Source: Senimuribacter intestinalis
GTDB lineage: Bacteria; Bacillota; Clostridia; Peptostreptococcales; Anaerovoracaceae
Direction: 5' to 3'
Length of the DNA: 64,000 nucleotides
Assembly (NCBI GenBank): GCA_943192975.1
Contig: CALPCJ010000007.1
Location: 1 to 64,000, forward strand
Translations under genes and position numbers: made by a program
Shown: positions 7,473-15,407 of the stretch, one piece after another
Position numbering within the stretch: position 1 is the first letter of the stretch
Layout: each line of letters starts with the position of its first letter
Notes under the pieces: generated by a model
Seen by the model: only the letters and a program-made list of their open reading frames with translations
What the model was told of the DNA's origin: nothing
The model's database searches: none

Positions 7473-7500
7473 GCAGGCCACCTCCATATATCATTTTTAT

Positions 7501-7535
7501 GGTATAATTATACCTTTTTTCTGCTTGAATGTAAA
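7501..7535 (-). promoter_or_regulatory. Promoter and palindromic operator of the toxin-antitoxin operon
   Basis: -35 TTTACA (7530-7535), 17-bp spacer, -10 TATAAT (7507-7512). The -10 box lies inside the perfect 14-bp palindrome GGTATAATTATACC (7501-7514), a likely antitoxin operator. Confidence 0.8.
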
Positions 7536-7566
7536 GTGACAATCTCAAACTCTGTTTTACTTCTAT

Positions 7567-7584
7567 GTCCCACGGTGGGACGCA
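7567..7584. repeat. 18-bp palindromic direct repeat, copy 2
   Basis: GTCCCACGGTGGGACGCA, identical and in the same orientation as copy 1 at 6885-6902. It lies upstream of the antitoxin promoter, so the two copies enclose the whole module (about 700 bp). Confidence 0.9.
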
Positions 7585-7677
7585 GCCTTATCTAATACCT
7601 TCAAAAATTTCTTTGCTGTCATATGACTAAGTCTCGATTGATATCTTTTCCCTCATTATAAATTTCAATCCAATACA

Positions 7678-7735
7678 TTTACACCCCCATATTTGTTACT
7701 GTATTCATTTTACATTACTTTTGTACTGTTTTCAA
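7678..7735 (-). repeat. Duplicate of the ssrA promoter and tmRNA 5' end
   Basis: Minus strand: TTGAAA (7730-7735), 17-bp spacer, TAAAAT (7707-7712), 18 nt, then TATGGGGGTGTAAA, after which similarity to tmRNA stops. Every element has the same spacing as the ssrA promoter, offset exactly 1,020 bp. It is probably a displaced older copy; it could still fire toward the toxin-antitoxin genes. Confidence 0.75.
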
Positions 7736-7785
7736 CCAGTAATTTTTGACACATTGCGCGCTACAGCATCCAGCACAAAGAAAAA

Positions 7786-7819
7786 CAGGAGCCTGGAAAA
7801 ATTCTTTCCTCAGCTCCTG
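7786..7819 (-). terminator. Intrinsic terminator of the amidohydrolase-permease operon
   Basis: Minus strand: CAGGAGC stem with its complement GCTCCTG around a 20-nt loop, followed by TTTTTC. It lies about 45 nt after the permease stop. Confidence 0.75.
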
Positions 7820-7862
7820 CAGATTATCATGCGCACATACTAGCAGATGTGCATACGATACC

Positions 7863-9197
7863 TTAGTTCTCCGCTTGCTCTTTTTTCTTAAAATAAGCGT
7901 GATAGAGAATATACCCCGCAATCGGAATTACGACACCGATGACGGAATTCATTGGATCTTCCCAAAGGGTTGTTACCAGTACCACCAGCGACAGCAGAAT
8001 GGTCACTGCGGGCAGCACGGGATAGCCCCAAACCTTATATGGTCTTTCCATCTGCGGATTTCTCTTTCTAAACACATAGACCGAAGATACACCCAGCGTG
8101 TAATAAATCCATGCACAGAAAGCCACAAGGGCAGTCAATTGCTCAAACGTACCAAACAGAATTAATACAGAAGATACAATCATGGTCGCAATCTGTGCAT
8201 TGACAGGCGTACCAGTTTTCGGATGGACTTTCGCAAAGACATCGAAAAATCGCTTGTCCCTAGCCATTGCATAGTATTCTCTCGGATACGCCAAAATGCA
8301 ACCATTACAGGAACCAAAGATTGCAATCAGTGCACCGATGGTGACTAAAACTGCGCCTGGCTTGCCAAAGAGTGCCTCTGCAGCCATGGTTCCTGGTGCC
8401 TCAGTCGCAACAATTTGATCAATCGGTAAAATTTTCAGTAATGCAAAATTGAACAAAACGTAGACAAGGGTCACACCTAAAACCCCGATTGTTACTGCTT
8501 TCGGAAGATCTTTTTGAGGGTTCTTCACTTCCTCTGCTACGATATAGACCGAGCTCCAACCGTCATATGCCCATAACGCCGCTACAATGGACAGCGCAAA
8601 AGCGCTCATTGGATTCAAACCTTCTCCCGGTACAATCTCCATCGGATTATTCATGCTGCCCATCATAAGACCGCATACGATAATAATCGCAATCGGCACC
8701 AGCTTTGCAATCATGAAGATTCCCTGCACATTTCCACCTTTTTTCACACCAGACATATTGATCAGTGACAGCATGATGATAATCCCAATCGCCATTGCCT
8801 TAATCTGCCACTCCGTCAATGGCACCAGAATACTAAAATAAGTAGAAAATCCTACTGCAAGGGCACTGATCGAACCAGACTGTGAGATAAAAAAGTCCGT
8901 AATTCCCATAGAAAATCCGATTCCTGGTCCATAAGCTTTAGAAATATAGTTATAGGTACCTCCTGCCTGCGGCATGGAAGTACCCAGCTCCGCATAACAT
9001 AATGCCGCCATCAGCGACATAAAGCCGGCAACAACCCATGCTAAAATGGAAAATCCTGCGGATAATCCTGCTCTGCTCAGCACATATGTACTGACATAAA
9101 AAATACCTGAACCAATCATAATTCCACTGACAATCGATACGCTGTGAAATAGTCCCAGTTCCTTTCTCAGTCCTGCTTTTTCTTGTTTTTCAGACAT
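7863..9197 (-). CDS. APC superfamily amino-acid permease
   Basis: 444 aa from the ATG with AAGGAGG 9 nt upstream; the open frame extends 18 codons further but that part lies within the upstream gene. About 12 membrane helices. TM1 has the APC substrate motif SGIMIGSGIFY; TM3 is preceded by MPQAGGTYNYISKAYG, typical of SteT/LAT-type exchangers. The C-terminus has YPVLPAVTILLSL. It should import or exchange amino acids or small amides. It closes an operon with three amidohydrolases and a regulator; its start lies 1 nt after the regulator stop. It probably brings in the substrate, or exports a product, of those hydrolases. Confidence 0.9.
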   Translation of the reverse strand: MSEKQEKAGLRKELGLFHSVSIVSGIMIGSGIFYVSTYVLSRAGLSAGFSILAWVVAGFMSLMAALCYAELGTSMPQAGGTYNYISKAYGPGIGFSMGITDFFISQSGSISALAVGFSTYFSILVPLTEWQIKAMAIGIIIMLSLINMSGVKKGGNVQGIFMIAKLVPIAIIIVCGLMMGSMNNPMEIVPGEGLNPMSAFALSIVAALWAYDGWSSVYIVAEEVKNPQKDLPKAVTIGVLGVTLVYVLFNFALLKILPIDQIVATEAPGTMAAEALFGKPGAVLVTIGALIAIFGSCNGCILAYPREYYAMARDKRFFDVFAKVHPKTGTPVNAQIATMIVSSVLILFGTFEQLTALVAFCAWIYYTLGVSSVYVFRKRNPQMERPYKVWGYPVLPAVTILLSLVVLVTTLWEDPMNSVIGVVIPIAGYILYHAYFKKKEQAEN

Positions 9198-9198
9198 G

Positions 9199-10368
9199 TT
9201 ATTCCTCCTTAAACATATGAATATCAACATCTGCCATATGCAGATTGCCAATCAGATACTGTAACAGCTGCGCTGACTTTTGATCCAGTCTCTTAGGATG
9301 GGACACCTGAATCTCCACTTTCCCTTTGAGACTGATCTCCTGCAGCAGTTTTTTAATGCAGTAAAAAAGATACGATTCCGACAAATTCTGTGCTGCAAGC
9401 CATTCCGAATATTGAGGAAACAACATGGCCAGCCCTGGTTTGAGATAAGTTGGCACTTTCACATCCTCCTCGATGATTGGCTCCAGCATACGATAAATCC
9501 CTTCAAAGTCTATTGGCTGTGCAGATGCAGTATAAAGCTGCAGCTCACATAAATCATCTTTCTCTTCTACTATCGTAATGTGTCCCATTTCCACCGGCGC
9601 ATCTTCAAGAATCTTTCTGTAGAGAGCCCGCGTCTCTTCCATAGGACCAATATTTAACTCTTCACCAAGAATGCGCACACACTCTTTGTACTGGCAGATT
9701 GCTTTTGCCCGCTCCTGGTTCTGGCAGTACAGTTCCATCAGCTGCAAATGGACTTCCTCCAGCAGCGGATCCATCAGCAGCAGTTTTTTCAGGCAGGAAA
9801 TCCCCTGGGCGAACTGTCCATTTTCCCGATACAGAAACGCCAGTTGCTTCGATACATCAATAAATGCCTGATTTACCGATTCCCGCTCCATCATAACCCA
9901 CTCTTCAAAAGCCACACTTCCACGCACCGATATACCGTCTAAAAAGCTGCCGCCATGTACATTCACTGCATGCTGCAAATGCCGAATTTTCTCCTGCCTG
10001 CTGTCACAAACAGACGCTGCTTTCAGCGCTTTGCGAAATTCTGCCACGTCCACGAAAACGCCTAAAGATGCATTAAGACTGCACATGTTCCGCTCCGAAA
10101 AAATGATCGATGCCTCCTCTTGTCCACCCCATTCTTCTGCACAGATTTTTCTAATATAAGAAAGGCTCTGTCGCAAATTAGAGCGAGCATTTTCTTCTGG
10201 CAGTTCTGGCCAAAAAATTTCACTGAGCAGTTCTTTAGAAACCATCTGCCCTTTCCTAGCCGCCAGATAAAAAATCATCGCAAGCGCTTTGTGATTCAAT
10301 TTAGCAAGCGCCTCTCGTCCATCGACTTCAATGTGCGGTCTCTGCAAAAGGTAAACTTTTATTTCCAT
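9199..10368 (-). CDS. SARP/AfsR-like transcriptional activator (winged helix + BTAD)
   Basis: 389 aa. An OmpR-type winged helix occupies about residues 1-95 (LNHKALAMIFYLAARKGQMV, then LSEIFWPELPEENARSNLRQ), followed by a bacterial transcriptional activation domain at about 97-250 (VDVAEFRKALKAASVC, HGGSFLDGI, VHLQLMELYCQN, ECVRILGEELNIGPMEET). The last ~130 residues match nothing I know and could sense a ligand. Such proteins usually activate neighbouring genes through direct repeats at 11- or 22-bp spacing; such a repeat lies upstream of this operon at 15200-15243. The start overlaps the end of the third amidohydrolase gene by 10 nt. The family is best known in actinobacteria. Confidence 0.85.
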   Translation of the reverse strand: MEIKVYLLQRPHIEVDGREALAKLNHKALAMIFYLAARKGQMVSKELLSEIFWPELPEENARSNLRQSLSYIRKICAEEWGGQEEASIIFSERNMCSLNASLGVFVDVAEFRKALKAASVCDSRQEKIRHLQHAVNVHGGSFLDGISVRGSVAFEEWVMMERESVNQAFIDVSKQLAFLYRENGQFAQGISCLKKLLLMDPLLEEVHLQLMELYCQNQERAKAICQYKECVRILGEELNIGPMEETRALYRKILEDAPVEMGHITIVEEKDDLCELQLYTASAQPIDFEGIYRMLEPIIEEDVKVPTYLKPGLAMLFPQYSEWLAAQNLSESYLFYCIKKLLQEISLKGKVEIQVSHPKRLDQKSAQLLQYLIGNLHMADVDIHMFKEE

Positions 10369-11903
10369 AATACATCCTCCCGCGCATATACAATTTCCCC
10401 TTTTTTAATGGTCATTTCCACGCGAAGGGTTTCAATTTCTGCAGGAGAAAGGGTGCACAGATTTTGATCCAGTACGACAAGATCTGCCTGCATACCGATG
10501 CCAAGACTTCCAATTCTGTCTTCTGCCATGTTGGCATAGGCACCGTTTGCAGTATAGGTCCGCAGCGCATCATAAAGGGAAAGCTGCTGTACTGCATTGT
10601 GATGCAGCAGGCAAGAACCAATTGATTTTAAAGGGTTCAACGGTGTAACTGCATATTCAGAACCACCCGCCACAATACCTCCCTGCGCCACCACAGCGCC
10701 GATGGGATTGGTTCCCTTCCATCGATCTCCAAGCAGTGCAGCATATTTACCTTCCGCACCGCCCCACTGCCTGTCATAATTGGCTCGCATAGACAAAATC
10801 AGCCCCATAGAAATCGCCCAGGTGATTTGTGCTTCTGTCGGCAGAACAAAAAGTTCCAGCCTGTGACGCAAATTTTTTCTGCCTGCTATTTCAAATGCCG
10901 CAGCAAAAGCTGCCAACGCTTGTTCAATCGCCCTTGGTCCGATGCACGACAATGCAATCTGCAGGCCGGCAGTATGGGCTTCCAGCACAAACTGATTTAC
11001 ATCTTCCTGTGAATAATACAGTACCCCTTGGTGCTCACCATCTATATAAGGTTCATACAGTGCCGCCGTCTGAGATCCAATCGAACCGTCCAGATATATA
11101 TTGCCTCCAATCCGCGGCAGTTTTGCCGCCTGTACCGTTGCCACATCCATGGTCTGCGGAAACAGAAAAATTTCCAGCCTGCTGTGCTCTGCAAACCGCT
11201 GCACCATGCGGATATCCTGATTTGAAAAAAAGGCGCCACCTTCCATAGCATTGACCGTTGTAATGCCGCAGCGGAACGCTTTTCGCTCCATATCTGCGAG
11301 GGCAAGTCTTCGGATGTCATCCGTTACAAAACAGGTGTATAATTTCCGTCTTGCAAATCCGCTGGCCTCTCCCTGCAAAACCCCTGTGGGCATCCCTTTT
11401 TCATCCCGCTGAATGCCAGAAATACTATAGGGAATTTTAAGTAAATTATAAGCAGAAGTATTTAAAATCGTTTTATGGAATTCTGTCTTGCTGACCACAA
11501 CAGGATGTATGGAAGTAATTTGATCCAAATCCCATCGATTCAATTCCACAGTATCCTCATTATAGCCAATACACCAAATCAGTTCTCCCGCTTCAAATGC
11601 CTGCACTTTCTGTTGCAGCTGCTGTAGAAAGGCTTCTCTGGTATCCGCTTTAATTTCCACACAGTACTGCATCAAACCGCCCTGTACCATATGGACATTG
11701 CTGTCAATGAATCCAGGTAAAACCGTTCTGCCTTCCAAATCCAGCATCTTCGTACCAAAAAACCGTTTCGGCATCCTGCATGGCTTTTCCCATACCTCCG
11801 TAATCGTCTCACCCGTAATCCCAATGGCACAGTACTGCTTATCCGGTCTTTCCATTGAAATAAAATTGCCGTTATATAAAATATAATCTGGATTATTTTT
11901 CAT
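10359..11903 (-). CDS. YtcJ-like amidohydrolase paralogue, probable pseudoenzyme
   Basis: 514 aa from MKNNPDYILYNG (GGAAAGG upstream; 11-nt overlap with the preceding gene). It has the full YtcJ fold: N-terminal beta sandwich, VLPGFIDS near 61-68, LDGSIGSQTAALYEPY near 271-286, and a C-terminal QADLVVLDQ. Compared with its two neighbours almost all metal and catalytic residues are changed: HxH becomes N69-V-H71, the carboxylated Lys becomes N268, HxIGDRA becomes S319-C-I-G-P-R-A, RxxHxQ becomes RLEL351, and the SD motif becomes S415-E416. The reading frame is intact and well translated, so it may have a binding or subunit role rather than being decayed. Confidence 0.85.
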   Translation of the reverse strand: MKNNPDYILYNGNFISMERPDKQYCAIGITGETITEVWEKPCRMPKRFFGTKMLDLEGRTVLPGFIDSNVHMVQGGLMQYCVEIKADTREAFLQQLQQKVQAFEAGELIWCIGYNEDTVELNRWDLDQITSIHPVVVSKTEFHKTILNTSAYNLLKIPYSISGIQRDEKGMPTGVLQGEASGFARRKLYTCFVTDDIRRLALADMERKAFRCGITTVNAMEGGAFFSNQDIRMVQRFAEHSRLEIFLFPQTMDVATVQAAKLPRIGGNIYLDGSIGSQTAALYEPYIDGEHQGVLYYSQEDVNQFVLEAHTAGLQIALSCIGPRAIEQALAAFAAAFEIAGRKNLRHRLELFVLPTEAQITWAISMGLILSMRANYDRQWGGAEGKYAALLGDRWKGTNPIGAVVAQGGIVAGGSEYAVTPLNPLKSIGSCLLHHNAVQQLSLYDALRTYTANGAYANMAEDRIGSLGIGMQADLVVLDQNLCTLSPAEIETLRVEMTIKKGEIVYAREDVLWK

Positions 11904-13527
11904 AAACAACCTTTCCACCTACGACTGTCATCGCGACCTGTACTTCTGCCAGATCCAGCGGCGCAGTTTCATACAAATCCTGCGCTAGGACAACAAAATC
12001 CGCATACTTTCCAACCTCTATCGTTCCCTTGCAGTCCTCTTCAAATGTCGCATATGCAGATCCTGTCGTAAAGGCATGAATGGCATCGTGTACACTGAGT
12101 TTCTGTTCCGCATGATAACCACCCTTCGGTGTTTTATCATAGGTACAGCGGGTAACTGCCGCATAAATGCCGTGGAGCGGACTGTATTCCTCTACAGGAC
12201 TATCCGAACCTGCTGCAATCGTTACGCCCTGCGTTTTAAACCGATTCCAGTTATAGGACATACTTGCCCGCTTTGCTCCGACCCGCTCCTCTACAATGGC
12301 GATGTCAGAAGCCAAAAAGATCAGTTCAAGACCGCCGATGATATGGTATTTGGCAAAATCTTCAATAATCTCTTCTGTGGTAATCTGACAATGGTCAATA
12401 CCAAAGCGCAAATCTTCTTCTGGATGCTTTTCTATAATCTTAATGAATGCATCCAGTACGCTTCGCATGGCTCTATCTCCGATGCCGTCTGAAACTAGCT
12501 GCAGACCATGGTCAAAAGCCATTTGCGTTAGTGCTTCCAGTTCCTGCTGACTGATATACATTTCACCCGTATTTTCTTCCATTCCTTCCGGATTATCGCT
12601 GTATGGTGCCCGCAAGGCAGCAGTTCTTCCGCCCAACGAGCCGTCTGTAATCGTCTTAAACGGTCCAATCCGAAAATATGGACTTCCGTCCCCTGTGCGA
12701 TACCCAAGTGCCAGAAAATCAGAAAGCTCTTCTAACGTGGCAAGGTGCAGCATTAGATTAACTCGAATCGGCAGCAGCCCTTCTCTGTCAAGTTCTTCGT
12801 ATGCCTGCAAAATTTCTGTAAAATGGCCAGCACGAAGCAGTTCAAAATCATCGGTCTGCGCAGAAGTCATTCCCGCTGAAACATAACGATTGCACGCCGC
12901 AAGAATACACTTTTTAATGCGCTCTACCCCCAACGTTGGAATCATTCTGTAAATGATTTCCGTTGCCAGTCCAGTCAGCACGCCTGTTGCCACTTCATGG
13001 GCGTCTGTCAGAATCATACCGCCCTCAATCTGCTGTGGTTTGTGCAGCAGACCGCCAAGTTCCAGCACGTTGGTGGTTACGACACAAATTTGTGCACAGG
13101 TTCTGGTCAATACCAAAAAATATGCGCCGAATTCCTCGTCTAAGTCCTCTCTTGTCGGCATTTTCTTAGTATCAAACTGATTTTGATCCCATCCGCGGCC
13201 TTCTACCCACTGGCCGGGTTTAATTCCATTCTCCTTGATATAGCGGCGCAAACGGTCTTTCAATTCATCCAGGCTCCGGCAATCATTTAAATCTGCGACT
13301 TCCAGGCTATATCCATAACTCAAAAGGTGCAGATGGCTGTCGTTAAATCCTGGCAGTACCGTCTTTCCTTGCAGATCGATGATCTGGCATGCGGTCCCCG
13401 CTGCTTCCTGCACCGCCTCATTAGTACCAACACACGTAATCAGCCCGTCTTCTACCGCAACGGCTTCAAAGCGGTGCTCTGCTGCATCCATGGTGTATCC
13501 GTTGGCATTGATAAATACTTTCTTCAT
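11893..13527 (-). CDS. YtcJ-like amidohydrolase
   Basis: 544 aa, expected length. Metal-dependent hydrolase of the amidohydrolase superfamily: LPGFNDSHLHL (H65, H67), K291 in FKTITDGSLG, H379 in GIDHCQ, D442 in AAGSDSPVE. The usual HxIGD motif reads SDGIGDRA, with D347 in the place of the His. It probably hydrolyses an amide, imide or urea-type bond in the cytoplasm; the substrate is unknown. AGAAAGGAA precedes the ATG, and the gene lies 18 nt after the first paralogue. The close neighbours suggest gene triplication followed by divergence. Confidence 0.9.
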   Translation of the reverse strand: MKKVFINANGYTMDAAEHRFEAVAVEDGLITCVGTNEAVQEAAGTACQIIDLQGKTVLPGFNDSHLHLLSYGYSLEVADLNDCRSLDELKDRLRRYIKENGIKPGQWVEGRGWDQNQFDTKKMPTREDLDEEFGAYFLVLTRTCAQICVVTTNVLELGGLLHKPQQIEGGMILTDAHEVATGVLTGLATEIIYRMIPTLGVERIKKCILAACNRYVSAGMTSAQTDDFELLRAGHFTEILQAYEELDREGLLPIRVNLMLHLATLEELSDFLALGYRTGDGSPYFRIGPFKTITDGSLGGRTAALRAPYSDNPEGMEENTGEMYISQQELEALTQMAFDHGLQLVSDGIGDRAMRSVLDAFIKIIEKHPEEDLRFGIDHCQITTEEIIEDFAKYHIIGGLELIFLASDIAIVEERVGAKRASMSYNWNRFKTQGVTIAAGSDSPVEEYSPLHGIYAAVTRCTYDKTPKGGYHAEQKLSVHDAIHAFTTGSAYATFEEDCKGTIEVGKYADFVVLAQDLYETAPLDLAEVQVAMTVVGGKVVYEK

Positions 13528-13545
13528 ATTTGATTCCTTTCTCCA

Positions 13546-15156
13546 CTACGCGCCGCAGTGGGTTTCTACGATAGAAATACTATGGATCTGCTGCGGAGGA
13601 ACCAGAAGCGGATTTCCATCCAGTACAGTAAAATCACCGAAGTAGCCTGGCGCAATGCGCCCCATCTGTCCTTCCATTTTTACTGTATAGGCAGGCGCCT
13701 TTGTATAAAGCGCCAATGCCTCATAAGGCGACAGCCTTTCTTCCGGTAAAAATCCGCCAGTCGGTCTCCCCTGCAAATCCATCCTGGTAACAGCTGCCTG
13801 CATCCCGTAAAGCGCATCGCAGCGCTCCACCGGGCAGTCCGAACTGCCACTAATCATCATACCTTTTTCTAACATGGTGCGCCATGCATAAAGCGCATAT
13901 GCTTGACGAAGATCCAGTTTCTGCTCCGCCACTGCATAATCGGTCGGTACAAACGCCGGCTGAATGTCTGCCAAAATCCCCGCTTGCGCCATTCGGTCTA
14001 AAAGAGGCTCCGTCGCAATTTGGCAATGCACCAGTCTAGGGCGGCAATCTGTTCCATACTTGTTTTGGAAAGGCGTGATCACACGTATGGCCTGTTCCAT
14101 TGCTCTATCACCGATACAGTGACATAACAGCTGCATCCCGCTTTCATAACTTTCCCGAACCAGCAACTCTAACTCTGCATCGCTGAAATTGAGAAGTCCC
14201 CGCTGCCTGCGATTTCTGTAAGGTACGGTTAATGCTGCCGTCTCAGCACCCAAAGAGCCATCCAAGATCAGTTTTAATCGTTTCCAGGAGAACCACTGGT
14301 CATCAGCAATCTCTACAAGAATCTTTTGCAACTGCCGGAATTCTTCCAGGGAAGATACCTGAATCTGCGCAAACACGCGTACAGGCAGGCGCTGCTGCTT
14401 TCGCAGGTTATCATAGGCACGTAAAATTCTCTCTTTCGACGTAAAATCCGAAAACGCTTTCATGTCATCACACTGCACCGCCGTAAAGCCCCTTGCCTTG
14501 ATTTCCCTTAACGTCTCTTCAATCACCTGTTCAATTTCTTTGACGGAAAGCGCCGGTTTATGCACCAGTACCATGTCAGCAATCGCATCCTCATAAATTC
14601 TCCCATCTGGCGTACCGTCAGGATATCTGCCGATATTCTGATTGTCCAGATAGGTATTATGGTCAATTCCTGCCAATTCCAAAACTTTGCTGTTTACCGC
14701 CGCAATATGAATGCAGACCCGCTTGGCAAAGACATAATGACAGTCTGAAACGCGGTCTAAATCTTCCCGGCTAAGCAGTCGTTTGTCCGGAAAATGTTCT
14801 TGATTCCAACGGCTTCCGATGATCCAGCTTCCTGCAGGAATCTGCTGTTCTGCAATGAATGCTCGCATACGCCGCACCACATCTTCTGCAGAAACGGCTT
14901 CCGATAAGTCCACACAATACCGCTGATTATACCCATACTCCACCAGATGCATATGACTGTCATGAAACCCAGGTGTTACCACGCGGCCTTGCAAATCAAC
15001 CCATTCCGTCATTTCATCCTGCCTTGTAAAACCAATGTCCTCCTCGTCCACATCCACTGCCTGAATCACACCATCTTCAACCAGAAAGTTTGCAGCCATG
15101 GGATGGTCAGAATCCATCGTAATCATTGTTCCGTTATAATAGAATGTTCTATTCAT
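13546..15156 (-). CDS. YtcJ-like amidohydrolase, first gene of the operon
   Basis: 536 aa. It retains the complete motif set: TPGFHDSHMHL (H68, H70), K295 in LKLILDGS, H346 in CHCIGDRAM, H377 in RLVHCQ, D440 in GSSDCPVE. A WIIGSRWNQEHFP loop near 111-123 parallels the other paralogues. Expected to be an active cytoplasmic metal-dependent amide or carbamoyl hydrolase of the YtcJ/NfdA group; the substrate cannot be inferred. AGGAGGAG lies upstream of the ATG. As the only copy with every canonical ligand, it is the likeliest main catalyst of the system. Confidence 0.92.
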   Translation of the reverse strand: MNRTFYYNGTMITMDSDHPMAANFLVEDGVIQAVDVDEEDIGFTRQDEMTEWVDLQGRVVTPGFHDSHMHLVEYGYNQRYCVDLSEAVSAEDVVRRMRAFIAEQQIPAGSWIIGSRWNQEHFPDKRLLSREDLDRVSDCHYVFAKRVCIHIAAVNSKVLELAGIDHNTYLDNQNIGRYPDGTPDGRIYEDAIADMVLVHKPALSVKEIEQVIEETLREIKARGFTAVQCDDMKAFSDFTSKERILRAYDNLRKQQRLPVRVFAQIQVSSLEEFRQLQKILVEIADDQWFSWKRLKLILDGSLGAETAALTVPYRNRRQRGLLNFSDAELELLVRESYESGMQLLCHCIGDRAMEQAIRVITPFQNKYGTDCRPRLVHCQIATEPLLDRMAQAGILADIQPAFVPTDYAVAEQKLDLRQAYALYAWRTMLEKGMMISGSSDCPVERCDALYGMQAAVTRMDLQGRPTGGFLPEERLSPYEALALYTKAPAYTVKMEGQMGRIAPGYFGDFTVLDGNPLLVPPQQIHSISIVETHCGA

Positions 15157-15199
15157 CGTTCTCTTGTGCTCCTCCTATTTTATGATTGTATCTGAGAAG

Positions 15200-15243
15200 C
15201 GTATTTTTTCTGTATATAAAACGTATTTTTTCCGTTTTTCTGT
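15200..15243. promoter_or_regulatory. 11-bp periodic repeat upstream of the amidohydrolase operon
   Basis: CGTATTTTTTC at 15200-15210 and 15222-15232 are identical and exactly 22 bp apart. The intervening 11-mer TGTATATAAAA and the following CGTTTTTCTGT continue the 11-bp register. Direct repeats at this spacing are typical SARP operators, and the operon encodes a SARP-like protein. Confidence 0.6.
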
Positions 15244-15311
15244 AAATAACGAAAAAATTCCCCAAAATACGATTGCGGCTACTATTTTCCATTTCAAATC
15301 CTCTTAAAACA

Positions 15312-15340
15312 TTGACATTACCCCGCAAGCGCAGTAAAAT
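15312..15340 (+). promoter_or_regulatory. Promoter of the hybrid histidine kinase gene
   Basis: TTGACA (15312-15317), 17-bp spacer, TAAAAT (15335-15340). Transcription would start near 15347, leaving a leader of about 60 nt to the ATG at 15408. Confidence 0.8.
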
Positions 15341-15407
15341 TTAGAATAGGTATGCAATCATGCCATCACAGAATCGCAAGCCACAAATTAGGGAGGATAT
15401 TCGTTTT

